NCBI GenBank assembly: GCA_965267435.1
Contig: OZ253960.1
Coordinates: forward strand, 4,464,001-4,528,000
From: JAWPMT01 sp965267435
Lineage (GTDB): Bacteria > Bacteroidota > Bacteroidia > Cytophagales > Cyclobacteriaceae
DNA: 64,000 bases
Reading direction: 5' to 3'
Shown here: positions 52,721 to 61,118 of the stretch, in pieces
Numbering within the stretch: the stretch's first letter is position 1
Layout: each line of letters opens with the position of its first letter
The notes under the pieces: generated by a model
What the model saw: the letters and a program-made list of their open reading frames with translations, nothing else
Database searches by the model: none
What the model was told of the DNA's origin: nothing
Position numbers and translations under genes: made by a program

Positions 52721-53818
52721 ATGATAGGCCATCGATTCACAGAATTTATTCCGGAAAAGGATCCGCAAAAATCGGCCTTTGATAATCTCCTCCAGATCTT
52801 TTTGCAACTGATGGTCGTGACGTCTGGCGACGTCGATGAAGCCCTGAGTTGGCTTACCAACCTCGACCGGCAATACAGCATTTCAAATGATGAGTATGGT
52901 ATCGGTGACTTCATCGAAGACCTTAAAAGCAAAGGATACATCACCGAAGACAATGAAAAGGGAAGTTTTCAACTGACCGCGAAGAGCGAACAAGAGATCC
53001 GCAAAAGTTCCCTGGAGGAGATCTTTGGCAAACTCAAAAAAGGTGGCCGCGGAAACCACCAGACCAACCACTCCGGAATAGGTGACGAGATGTCGACTGA
53101 TTTTCGTGATTTCCAATTCGGCGATTCGCCCGAACAGATTGCGCTCACAGAAAGTCTCAAAAATGCCCAGATCAACCATGGCTTTGGCGACTTTATGCTG
53201 ACGGAGAATGATTTGGAGATCCGGGAAAGGGAATTCAAAACCCAAACTTCCACTGTGCTCATGATTGACATCAGTCACTCCATGATACTGTACGGTGAAG
53301 ACCGGATCACTCCGGCCAAGAAAGTGGCCATGGCCTTGGCGGAGCTCATCACCAAGAAATATCCGAAGGATACGCTGGATATCATCGTCTTTGGCAATGA
53401 TGCCTGGCAAATAGAAATCAAAGACCTGCCCTACCTCACAGTCGGTCCCTATCATACCAACACGGTAGCGGGGTTGGAGCTCGCCATGGACATCCTCCGT
53501 AGGCGGAAAAACAAGAACAAACAGATCTTCATGATCACCGATGGCAAGCCGACTTGCCTGAAGGTGGGCATCAAATATTACAAAAACAGTTTTGGGCTGG
53601 ATCCCAAGATCCTGAACAAAACCTTGAATCTGGCGGCACAATGCCGACGAATTCATATTCCGATCACGACGTTTATGATCGCATCAGACCCATACCTCAA
53701 GCAGTTTGTCCAGGAGTTTACCCAGGTGAACAACGGTAACGCCTACTACAGCAGCCTCAAGGGACTCGGGGACCTGATTTTCGAAGACTACCGTCGCAAT
53801 CGCAGAAAGAACCTTTAA
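52721..53818 (+). CDS. VWA-domain protein paired with AAA ATPase
   Basis: A 365-residue cytoplasmic protein. The first 160 residues are helical (RFTEFIPEKDPQKSAFDNLL). The C-terminal VWA domain has the MIDAS start MIDISHSM (DxSxS at about residues 181-185), the second-strand VFGNDAWQIEI, and ITDGKPTCL. VWA proteins of this kind cooperate with a MoxR/ChlI-like ATPase, which is encoded 20 bases downstream. Role inferred: substrate-binding partner of a chaperone or metal-insertion machine. Confidence 0.9.
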   Translation: MIGHRFTEFIPEKDPQKSAFDNLLQIFLQLMVVTSGDVDEALSWLTNLDRQYSISNDEYGIGDFIEDLKSKGYITEDNEKGSFQLTAKSEQEIRKSSLEEIFGKLKKGGRGNHQTNHSGIGDEMSTDFRDFQFGDSPEQIALTESLKNAQINHGFGDFMLTENDLEIREREFKTQTSTVLMIDISHSMILYGEDRITPAKKVAMALAELITKKYPKDTLDIIVFGNDAWQIEIKDLPYLTVGPYHTNTVAGLELAMDILRRRKNKNKQIFMITDGKPTCLKVGIKYYKNSFGLDPKILNKTLNLAAQCRRIHIPITTFMIASDPYLKQFVQEFTQVNNGNAYYSSLKGLGDLIFEDYRRNRRKNL

Positions 53819-53838
53819 TTATCATCATCACAAATAGG

Positions 53839-55356
53839 ATGGACTACGATCAGATCCCAGCAGACAAGCTGACGGGAATCAAAACGCTTGGTGAATTGCG
53901 CAGTGCCGGTTACCAGGCGATCAGTGTAAAGGAGGAACTTCGAAAGAACCTCATCAAGAACCTGGAGGAAGGCATCAACGTGTTTGAAGGCATATGGGGG
54001 TACGAGGACTCTGTCATCCCGGACATAGAGCGTGCCATCCTTGCGAAACACAATATCAACTTCCTCGGACTGCGTGGGCAAGCCAAAACCAGGATTGCCC
54101 GCACGATGACGAAGCTGCTCGACACCTACATGCCCATCGTGGAGGGCTCTGTCCTCAACGACGACCCGTTCAATCCCCTTTCACGCTACGCTCATGACCT
54201 GATCGCCGAGCGAGGGGACAATACGCCCATCGCCTGGGTGCACCAGGACGAGCGTTACACGGAGAAGCTGGCCACACCAGATGTCACCATCGCTGACCTG
54301 ATCGGTGATGTGGATCCGATTAAAGCAGCAAGCCTCAAGCTGCCGTACTCGGACGAACGCGTTATTCACTACGGACTGATCCCAAGATCGCACCGTGCAA
54401 TCTTCGTCATCAACGAACTGCCCGACCTGCAGGCTCGGATCCAGGTGGCATTGTTCAACATACTGCAAGAGGGAGATATCCAGATCCGGGGCTTCAAGCT
54501 TCGCCTTCCTCTGGATGTGCAGTTTGTATTCACTGCCAACCCCGAGGACTATACCAATCGTGGCAGCATCGTCACACCACTGAAGGATCGCATTGACAGT
54601 CAGATCATCACTCACTACCCGAAATCGATTGAAATAGGGAAGAAGATCACACACCAGGAAGCGCGTCTCGAAAAGAGCCAGGAAGATAGCATACACGTCT
54701 TTGAAATGGCCAAGGACCTCGTTGAGCAGATCGCCTTCGAGGCCCGTGAAAGCGAGTACGTCGACGCCAAAAGCGGAGTCTCAGCACGGCTTACGATCTC
54801 AGCATTCGAAACGATGATCAGCAGCGCAGAGCGAAGACGGCTACTGACAAAAGAGAAAAAGGTCAACGTCCGGGTAGCAGACATTGTCAGCGCAGTTCCG
54901 GCCATTACAGGCAAAGTGGAATTGGTGTACGAGGGCGAGCAGGAAGGGCCAGGCATCGTGGCGAACAACCTGATTGGCAAAGCCATCCGAAAGCAGTTTA
55001 CAGACTACTTCCCTGACCCGGAGTCGATCCGCAAGCGTCGTGAGGCCAAGAATCCCTATCAGGCCATTACTGACTGGTTTGGAAAAGGCAACATGGTAGA
55101 TCTACTCTACGGCTTCTCGGCAAGCGAGTATCAGAAAGAGCTGAAGAATGTGCCTGGTTTACAGGCCCTAATAGACAAATACCACAAGAAAGTAGATGCT
55201 GAGATGAAGTACTTCCTCATGGAATTTGCCCTCTATGGTCTGGCAGAGTACAGCATGCTCAGCAAGCACAATCTTGAAAAAGGAATGCAATTCAAAGACC
55301 TGCTCAGCTCGATGTTCTCCATGCCAGAGGACGACGAGGACGAGGACGATTATTGA
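53839..55356 (+). CDS. MoxR/ChlI-like AAA ATPase
   Basis: A 505-residue AAA+ protein of the magnesium-chelatase/MoxR type. The P-loop reads GLRGQAKTR (about residues 75-83), with Ala where the last Gly of GxxxxGK is expected, and the Walker B strand reads AIFVINELPD (about 184-193), with Asn in place of Asp before the Glu. ARIQVALFNILQEGDIQIRG and PLDVQFVFTANPEDYTNRG are the expected neighbouring motifs. The protein has a C-terminal helical domain of about 200 residues and an acidic tail (EDDEDEDDY). The gene follows the VWA gene by 20 bases; together they should form an ATPase/VWA complex whose client is unknown. Confidence 0.92.
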   Translation: MDYDQIPADKLTGIKTLGELRSAGYQAISVKEELRKNLIKNLEEGINVFEGIWGYEDSVIPDIERAILAKHNINFLGLRGQAKTRIARTMTKLLDTYMPIVEGSVLNDDPFNPLSRYAHDLIAERGDNTPIAWVHQDERYTEKLATPDVTIADLIGDVDPIKAASLKLPYSDERVIHYGLIPRSHRAIFVINELPDLQARIQVALFNILQEGDIQIRGFKLRLPLDVQFVFTANPEDYTNRGSIVTPLKDRIDSQIITHYPKSIEIGKKITHQEARLEKSQEDSIHVFEMAKDLVEQIAFEARESEYVDAKSGVSARLTISAFETMISSAERRRLLTKEKKVNVRVADIVSAVPAITGKVELVYEGEQEGPGIVANNLIGKAIRKQFTDYFPDPESIRKRREAKNPYQAITDWFGKGNMVDLLYGFSASEYQKELKNVPGLQALIDKYHKKVDAEMKYFLMEFALYGLAEYSMLSKHNLEKGMQFKDLLSSMFSMPEDDEDEDDY

Positions 55357-55425
55357 TTGCTTTTTTTGAATTGTCTATTGTGGACAAAAATCAAAGTTTG
55401 GCGGAGGAAAACCCGTTGGATTTTG

Positions 55426-55433
55426 TAGGTTTG
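55426..55433 (+). promoter_or_regulatory. Candidate -7 box upstream of the AlbA_2 gene
   Basis: TAGGTTTG is an exact TAnnTTTG match 17 bases before the start at 55450. A TTTG at 55397-55400 is 25 bases away, longer than usual, so only the -7 part is well supported. Confidence 0.35.
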
Positions 55434-55449
55434 GTTGATACTAATCTTC

Positions 55450-56103
55450 ATGGACATGGATTTGGTGGAGCTGAAAAAATTGGTTCGGCGGGGGGAAAAT
55501 GGGAAGGTAGAGTTTAAGCGCAAAATCCGCCATCCGGAAAAAGTCATTCGAGAAGTGGTCGCCTTCGCCAATTCAGAGGGGGGGCATCTTCTGGTAGGTG
55601 TGGATGATAATGGAGACTTACCGGGTTTGAAGTTTGCTGATGAAGAAGAGTATGTTCTCACCAAAGCCATAAAGGACCTGATCAGACCTCAAATTGACTT
55701 TACGCTGGAGATGATCGAAGTGGCACCCGACAGGGCCGTACTTCATTATCATATCCAGGAGAGTAAGACGAAACCACACTTCGCCTTCCTCAACAAAAAT
55801 CATCGGTATGGGAAGGTTTTTGTCCGCGTGGCAGACCGGTCAATCCAGGCGAGCAAGGAGTTGCGCAAGTGGCTCAAAGGCGAACATGGCGGTAACCACA
55901 GAGGTTTCAATTACGGTGAGTACGAAAAACTATTTCTCAACTACCTGGGATCTCACGAGTACATAACTTTGAAAGAATTTTGTGAAGCGTCGAAGCTCAG
56001 TTTGCAGCAAGCGTCTGATGTCGTCATAGATCTCGCCCTCAATCGTGTCATCAAGATTGTCCCCCGGGAGCAAGAAGACTGGTACGTGTTTGCCGAGCAA
56101 TGA
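55450..56103 (+). CDS. AlbA_2 (Schlafen-type) domain protein
   Basis: A 217-residue protein. Residues 10-140 form the AlbA_2/Schlafen-AAA_4 domain: VEFKRKIRHPEKVIREVVAF, ANSEGGHLLVGVDDNGDLPG, then PHFAFLNKNHRYGKVFVRVAD. A C-terminal winged-helix-like region (KLFLNYLGSHEYITLKEFCE) follows. Such proteins bind nucleic acid or ATP and often act as transcriptional regulators; in some bacteria they belong to stress or defence loci. Here the neighbours are housekeeping genes. ATG at 55450 or 55456 is preferred over TTG at 55435. Confidence 0.85.
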   Translation: MDMDLVELKKLVRRGENGKVEFKRKIRHPEKVIREVVAFANSEGGHLLVGVDDNGDLPGLKFADEEEYVLTKAIKDLIRPQIDFTLEMIEVAPDRAVLHYHIQESKTKPHFAFLNKNHRYGKVFVRVADRSIQASKELRKWLKGEHGGNHRGFNYGEYEKLFLNYLGSHEYITLKEFCEASKLSLQQASDVVIDLALNRVIKIVPREQEDWYVFAEQ

Positions 56104-56169
56104 TAGACGCAGAAGCTACGACCCTATTTGAATTTTTATAGATAATACCCTCACCACACCCGTTACAAA

Positions 56170-57513
56170 ATGCCAAGAAGCGCCAAAGAGAAAGACAGGA
56201 AAATATTCGTCTTGGACACCTCTGTCATCCTTTACTCCCACGATTCCATTCTCAATTTTGCGGAGCATGACATAGGTATACCTATCACGGTGCTGGAAGA
56301 GTTGGACCAGTTTAAAAAAGGGAACGACACCAAGAACTTCGAAGCGCGTGAGTTCACCCGTCTCCTCGACAAATTGGCCGAGGGCCACATGCTGCAAGAG
56401 TGGATCCCACTAAACGGCAAGACCAAGGGCAAGTTCAAGGTTCTTATGGAATCGGACAGCCCTGTCGACGCACGCAAAGTCTTTAACGACCAGAAGAACG
56501 ATCACCGGATACTCAATGCCGCACTCGCTTTAAAAGCGGTGGAAAAGGATCGAAAGATCATTTTGGTTTCAAAGGATATCAACCTCCGGCTGAAGGCCAA
56601 GTCCCTCGACCTGCAGGCAGAAGACTACGAGACAGGTAAGATCAAAAATGTCAGCACCCTGCATACCGGAAAGACCGATTTGGAGGGCGTGGAAAGTGAA
56701 GCCATCGACACCCTCTTCAAAGACGGTTCGATAGATAAGAAGCTCGTCCTTGGTCGCAAGAAGGGGCTGGCCAACGAATTCTACATTCTCCGAAGTGATA
56801 AGAACTCGGTTTTGGCCAGGTACAATTCAGAAGAAAAGACATTTGAGAAAGTGGACAAGATCTCCGTTTACGGTATCAAGCCAAAAAATGCCGAGCAGAC
56901 GTTTGCGATCAACGCCATGCTCAATCCGGACATCAGGCTTGTGTCGGTCACCGGAGTGGCTGGAACCGGGAAGACCCTCCTGGCCCTGGCATCGGCGCTC
57001 GAACAACGGAGAAATTTTAAGCAGATCTACCTCGCGCGCCCCATCGTGCCACTAAGCAATAAAGACATCGGCTACCTCCCAGGGGATATCAAGTCTAAAC
57101 TCAATCCTTATATGGAGCCCCTCTGGGACAACCTCAAGTTCATCCAAAACCAATATGCCGAGGGCGATAAGGAAAACAAGCGGATTACCGACATGGTGAA
57201 CCAGGAGAAGCTCGTGATCACTCCTTTGGCCTATATACGGGGACGTAGTCTTTCAAACATCTTCTTCATCGTGGATGAGGCCCAAAATCTGACCCCACAT
57301 GAGATCAAGACCATCATCACTCGCGCAGGAGAGAATACGAAGATTGTGTTCACAGGAGACATCTACCAGATAGATACTCCGTATTTGGACTCACAGTCCA
57401 ACGGCCTTTCCTACCTCATTGACCGCATACAGGATCAGCCGATACATGCGCACGTGACACTAGAGAAAGGAGAAAGGTCGGAGCTGGCAAATCTTGCCAA
57501 CGACCTGCTGTAG
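56170..57513 (+). CDS. PIN-domain PhoH family ATPase
   Basis: A 447-residue protein of the PhoH2/YlaK kind. The N-terminal PIN nuclease domain begins KIFVLDTSVILYSHDSIL with its acidic residues (Asp 16, EELDQF, VSKDINLRLKA). The C-terminal PhoH ATPase has Walker A GVAGTGKTLLAL (about residues 261-272), RPIVPLSNKDIGYLPGD, Walker B IFFIVDEAQNLT and FTGDIYQID. PhoH2 proteins are RNA helicase/nucleases (family knowledge). The gene lies about 65 bases after the AlbA_2 gene. Confidence 0.95.
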   Translation: MPRSAKEKDRKIFVLDTSVILYSHDSILNFAEHDIGIPITVLEELDQFKKGNDTKNFEAREFTRLLDKLAEGHMLQEWIPLNGKTKGKFKVLMESDSPVDARKVFNDQKNDHRILNAALALKAVEKDRKIILVSKDINLRLKAKSLDLQAEDYETGKIKNVSTLHTGKTDLEGVESEAIDTLFKDGSIDKKLVLGRKKGLANEFYILRSDKNSVLARYNSEEKTFEKVDKISVYGIKPKNAEQTFAINAMLNPDIRLVSVTGVAGTGKTLLALASALEQRRNFKQIYLARPIVPLSNKDIGYLPGDIKSKLNPYMEPLWDNLKFIQNQYAEGDKENKRITDMVNQEKLVITPLAYIRGRSLSNIFFIVDEAQNLTPHEIKTIITRAGENTKIVFTGDIYQIDTPYLDSQSNGLSYLIDRIQDQPIHAHVTLEKGERSELANLANDLL

Positions 57514-57522
57514 CGACTGACC

Positions 57523-58083
57523 ATGCCATTCATACAAACAATAGATCCGGAGCGGGCTGAAGGCGAACTGAAGGAGATATACGACAACCTGATCGCCTCC
57601 AGGGGGAAAATTGCTGAGGTCCATAAGATCCAGAGCCTAAATCCTGAGTCCATTGTTCGGCACATGGACTTGTACATGACGGTCATGTTTGGGAGATCCC
57701 CAGTGAGCCGCGTACACCGAGAAATGATGGCCGTGATCGTATCCAGGGCCAACAAATGTGAGTACTGTCAAATTCATCACCTCGAGGCGGTCAAAAACTT
57801 CTGGAAAGACGATGAAAAAGTCCAGGCCCTCCTCAGCAATTATCACGAGGCGAATCTGGATGACAGAGAGTTGGCCCTTTGCGACTACGCATTTGCCATG
57901 ACGCGTACGCCGGAGGCAAGTCAGGATGGTAGCGCTGTCAAAAAACTAAGGGATGCAGGTCTGGATGATCGGGCGATTCTCGATGCCACGCTCGTCATTA
58001 GCTACTTCAATTTTGTGAACAGGATCGTTTTGGCGCTGGGAGTAGAATTGGAAGAAAACCCGGGCGGGTATAAGTACGAATAG
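57523..58083 (+). CDS. AhpD-like carboxymuconolactone decarboxylase family protein
   Basis: A 186-residue all-helical protein of the peroxidase-related AhpD core type. The active-site motif CEYCQIHH (about residues 79-86) is the CxxC-xxx-H used in peroxide reduction in AhpD. It is one of the uncharacterised, longer members (usually about 180 residues). Role: thiol-dependent peroxide or lipid-hydroperoxide reduction. It starts 10 bases after phoH, so it is probably in the same transcript. A strong terminator follows. Confidence 0.9.
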   Translation: MPFIQTIDPERAEGELKEIYDNLIASRGKIAEVHKIQSLNPESIVRHMDLYMTVMFGRSPVSRVHREMMAVIVSRANKCEYCQIHHLEAVKNFWKDDEKVQALLSNYHEANLDDRELALCDYAFAMTRTPEASQDGSAVKKLRDAGLDDRAILDATLVISYFNFVNRIVLALGVELEENPGGYKYE

Positions 58084-58094
58084 CTACAAACAAA

Positions 58095-58118
58095 AAACCC
58101 TCCATTTCAGGAGGGTTT
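58095..58118. terminator. Bidirectional terminator hairpin
   Basis: A perfect 9-bp stem AAACCCTCC / GGAGGGTTT with a 6-base loop. It lies between the convergent AhpD-like gene and the small gene at 58128-58313; the A-run on one side and T-run on the other serve both directions. Confidence 0.8.
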
Positions 58119-58127
58119 CGACAGTTT

Positions 58128-58313
58128 TTAGGTTAATGCAAAACAGTGGTTTAAAATACCCTGGTACAAGTGCCCGAATCGATCGTAGCACCAGTCTCTC
58201 AATTCCGTAATCTCCGCTGGGACCAAAGACCTAATCGCCTTCTTCAGTTCTTTCTCGAACAATTTCCCATCGAAACTTACTTTTGAAAGGATAGTTTTAA
58301 AGTACTCCAACAT
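58128..58313 (-). CDS. Conserved small protein (61 residues)
   Basis: A 61-residue protein reading MLEYFKTILSKVSFDGKLFE, then EKELKKAIRSLVPAEITELR, then DWCYDRFGHLYQG. It is mostly helical and charged. I recall close relatives in many Cytophagia with the same MLEYFKTILxKVSFD start, so it is a real gene, but no function is known to me. It has its own terminator and lies opposite batD. Confidence 0.75.
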   Translation of the reverse strand: MLEYFKTILSKVSFDGKLFEKELKKAIRSLVPAEITELRDWCYDRFGHLYQGILNHCFALT

Positions 58314-58324
58314 TCACGTGAAAT

Positions 58325-58357
58325 TTTGTTAAGTAAAAAAACTGTACGGTAAATTTG
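58325..58357 (+). promoter_or_regulatory. Promoter of batD
   Basis: TTTG (58325-58328), a 21-base spacer and TAAATTTG (58350-58357) match the Bacteroidota consensus TTTG-N19..21-TAnnTTTG exactly. Transcription should begin near 58363, giving a leader of about 65 bases before the GTG start at 58431. Confidence 0.7.
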
Positions 58358-58430
58358 ACGTTCTTTTGTGTTAGAATCAGTTGAAAAAAGATAGTAAAAT
58401 TCACTGGCAACTGCAAGGATAATAAAAATA

Positions 58431-59918
58431 GTGCAAACGTTTTCGTTAAATCATCCAACGAGCCTAGTGGGGAGGTTATTGCTAGGTTGCTTTTTTATTA
58501 CATCTTTCACCTTAGTGACTCTTTCACAGGACGTTAGCATTTCTTACAATGCCAACGAGGTGGCGCTAAATCAGATGTTCACAATTACCGTTTCTATCGA
58601 AAACGAGCGCCTCCGAAACTACAGCCCTTTTCCCGAGATCGAGAGCTTCCAAAAGAGGGGTACGTCATCTTCTACTTCCACCAGTTTTGTCAATGGAAAG
58701 ATGACCTCGAAGCAGAGCATCACCCAGAATTATCAGGCCACCAGGGAAGGTACTTTCGTTGTACCCGCCTTTGAGATCACGGTTAACGGCAAGACATTCC
58801 AGTCCGATGGGTTTTCGATCACCGTCGGACCTGCAATCCAACGGCAGCAGCGCCAGGACCCACTCGACCCTTTTGACTTTTTCAATAACCGAAGAAGGGG
58901 TACCGAACCTCAGGAATTTGTCGATGTGGAAGCCCAGGCCTTCCTGGCTTTGTCCACTGACAAAAGTGAAGTGTATGTGGGCGAAGGTTTCACAACAACA
59001 CTAGCCTTTTATGTGGCCGAGTCGAATAGGGCAGACATGCGATTCTACGACCTCGGCAAGCAGATCACCGAGATCGTCAAAGACATCAAGCCTGCCAATA
59101 CCTGGGAGGAAAATTTCAACATCGACAATATCAACGGGCAACCGGTGACCATCCAAGGCAAACCCTATACGCAATACAAAATCTTCCAGGCAGCCTACTA
59201 CCCGCTGAACGTGGACGACATCAACTTTCCGTCTGTGGGTCTCAAGCTGATAAAGTACAAGGTGGCGAAGAATCCTACCTTCTTTGGCCGCAATCGTCAG
59301 GAGGACTTCGAAACATTCTATTCCAAACCTAAGCTCGTCAAAGTCCTGCCATTGCCTCCGCATCCATTGCGGGAGAGCGTAGCCGTGGGCCAATTTGTCG
59401 TGGACGAAAGTATCTCCTCAGAGGAACTGCAGACAGGACAGAGCTTCGATTACAAGTTCACACTTCGCGGCCGTGGAAACATCAGCGCGCTCGAACCCCC
59501 CAGAATCACCGATGACAAGGTCTTTGACTTCTACGAACCCAACATCCAGCAAGACGTCAGAAGGGCGCAAAACGTGGTCTCCGGTGTCAAGACCTTTAGC
59601 TACTACGGCATCCCCAATGAACCTGGCCAGTACAACCTGGGAGATCACATTCAGTGGGTGTACTTTGACCCCGAGCGGGAAGTGTACGACACCCTGCGAT
59701 CCGACATCTCAGTACTCGTCACTGGTGAAAGTCGCAAGAACGAGTACATTTCTTCCAATGACCTTGGGGAGTTCTATGATCGAATCCCCTTTGAGGACAA
59801 TGACCTACGATCAGTCAATGCCACTCCCTGGTGGCGCTACACGGCCAATATTGTGATGACCACCATCATCCTGCTGTCGATCGTCATTTTCCTGAAACCT
59901 CAGAATTGGTTCTCGTAA
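58431..59918 (+). CDS. batD: BatD family protein
   Basis: A 495-residue envelope protein of the BatD (aerotolerance) family. A signal peptide (cleavage near TLSQDVSI) is followed by Ig-like beta domains: NEVALNQMFTITVSIEN, then VPAFEITVNGKTFQSD, VYVGEGFTTTLAFYV, GRGNISALEPPRI and NEPGQYNLGDHIQWVYFD. One membrane helix lies near the C-terminus (about 470-490). BatD usually works with BatA, B, C and MoxR; none of those genes is beside it here. The start is GTG at 58431, with AAGGA about 13 bases upstream. Confidence 0.9.
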   Translation: MQTFSLNHPTSLVGRLLLGCFFITSFTLVTLSQDVSISYNANEVALNQMFTITVSIENERLRNYSPFPEIESFQKRGTSSSTSTSFVNGKMTSKQSITQNYQATREGTFVVPAFEITVNGKTFQSDGFSITVGPAIQRQQRQDPLDPFDFFNNRRRGTEPQEFVDVEAQAFLALSTDKSEVYVGEGFTTTLAFYVAESNRADMRFYDLGKQITEIVKDIKPANTWEENFNIDNINGQPVTIQGKPYTQYKIFQAAYYPLNVDDINFPSVGLKLIKYKVAKNPTFFGRNRQEDFETFYSKPKLVKVLPLPPHPLRESVAVGQFVVDESISSEELQTGQSFDYKFTLRGRGNISALEPPRITDDKVFDFYEPNIQQDVRRAQNVVSGVKTFSYYGIPNEPGQYNLGDHIQWVYFDPEREVYDTLRSDISVLVTGESRKNEYISSNDLGEFYDRIPFEDNDLRSVNATPWWRYTANIVMTTIILLSIVIFLKPQNWFS

Positions 59919-60003
59919 AGGAGATTCAGATTTCAGCGATTAGCGATTTTCCTATTTCTTTGCCGCTTTGATCTGCACCCCTCGGGGTAAGTGAATTGAA
60001 GCG

Positions 60004-61086
60004 ATGGGAAACTCTTTTGGACAAGTATTTCGAATTACCACTTTCGGCGAATCTCACGGACCTGCCATAGGTGTTATCATAGATGGGTGCCCAGCAGGAC
60101 TGGCGATTGACGAATCTTTCATCCAACAAGAGCTTGATCGACGAAAGCCGGGGCAATCGCGCATCACCACGCAAAGAAAGGAAGAAGACCGGGCCATCAT
60201 TCAATCGGGCGTTTTCGAGGGTGTCACTACCGGGACTCCCATTTCTATGCTGATTCACAACAAGGATCAGAAAAGCAAAGACTATTCGCACATCGCCGAG
60301 AAGTTCCGCCCTTCTCACGCAGACTTCACCTACCAGGAGAAATACGGCGTCAGAGACTATCGTGGAGGAGGCAGGAGTTCGGCCCGAGAGACGGCCGCCA
60401 GAGTCGCAGCGGGTGCTATCGCCAAGCTGCTGCTCAAGGAGATCGGTGTGACGTGCCACGCTTATGTCTCGCAGGTTGGAGACCTGAGACTGGAGAAGTC
60501 TTACCTGGAACTGGACCTATCGCAAATCGACGCCAACGATGTGCGTTGCCCCGACCCTGACGCAGCACAGCAGATGTATGACTACATCGACAGCATTCGC
60601 AAAGACAGAGACACCATTGGCGGGGTTATCACAGGCGTCATCCAGGGATCACCCGTCGGGTTAGGTGAGCCGGTCTTCGACAAACTACATGCTGAGCTGG
60701 CAAAAGCCATGATGTCTATCAATGCCGTAAAGGGCTTCGAGTATGGTAGTGGTTTCGAGGGTGTGACGCTCAGAGGTTCTCAGCACAACGACGAGTTCTA
60801 CAAGGATGGCGACGAAGTCAAGACCAGAACCAACCATTCCGGCGGCATCCAAGGAGGCATTACGAACGGCCAGGACATCTATTTCAACGTGGCCTTCAAG
60901 CCAGTCGCCACCCTGATGAAAGATCAATCCAGTGTAGATCAACAAGGAAACACGGTCACCGTCAGTGGAAAAGGACGCCACGACCCATGCGTCGTACCTA
61001 GGGCGGTACCTATCGTCGAGGCGATGTCAGCACTCGTTATGGCTGATTTCTATTTGATACAAAGAACGAATAAATTACATTTTTGA
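60004..61086 (+). CDS. aroC: Chorismate synthase
   Basis: A 360-residue enzyme that makes chorismate from 5-enolpyruvylshikimate 3-phosphate using reduced FMN, the last common step to aromatic amino acids. It is full-length and carries the family signatures GESHGPAIGVIIDGCPAG, ELDRRKPGQSRITTQR, the FMN-binding YRGGGRSSARETAARV, and GSGFEGVTLRGSQHND. It lacks neighbouring aro genes. The start ATG is at 60004, about 85 bases after batD. Confidence 0.98.
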   Translation: MGNSFGQVFRITTFGESHGPAIGVIIDGCPAGLAIDESFIQQELDRRKPGQSRITTQRKEEDRAIIQSGVFEGVTTGTPISMLIHNKDQKSKDYSHIAEKFRPSHADFTYQEKYGVRDYRGGGRSSARETAARVAAGAIAKLLLKEIGVTCHAYVSQVGDLRLEKSYLELDLSQIDANDVRCPDPDAAQQMYDYIDSIRKDRDTIGGVITGVIQGSPVGLGEPVFDKLHAELAKAMMSINAVKGFEYGSGFEGVTLRGSQHNDEFYKDGDEVKTRTNHSGGIQGGITNGQDIYFNVAFKPVATLMKDQSSVDQQGNTVTVSGKGRHDPCVVPRAVPIVEAMSALVMADFYLIQRTNKLHF

Positions 61087-61118
61087 ACGATCCACAATTG
61101 CATCAGAACTAAGACAAG

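Noticed and set aside
52721..57513. VWA, AAA, AlbA_2 and PhoH genes as a defence island
   Set aside because: The AAA/VWA pair resembles chaperone-type machines, the neighbours are housekeeping genes, and there are no mobile-element signs, nucleases of defence type or toxin-like genes beside them.
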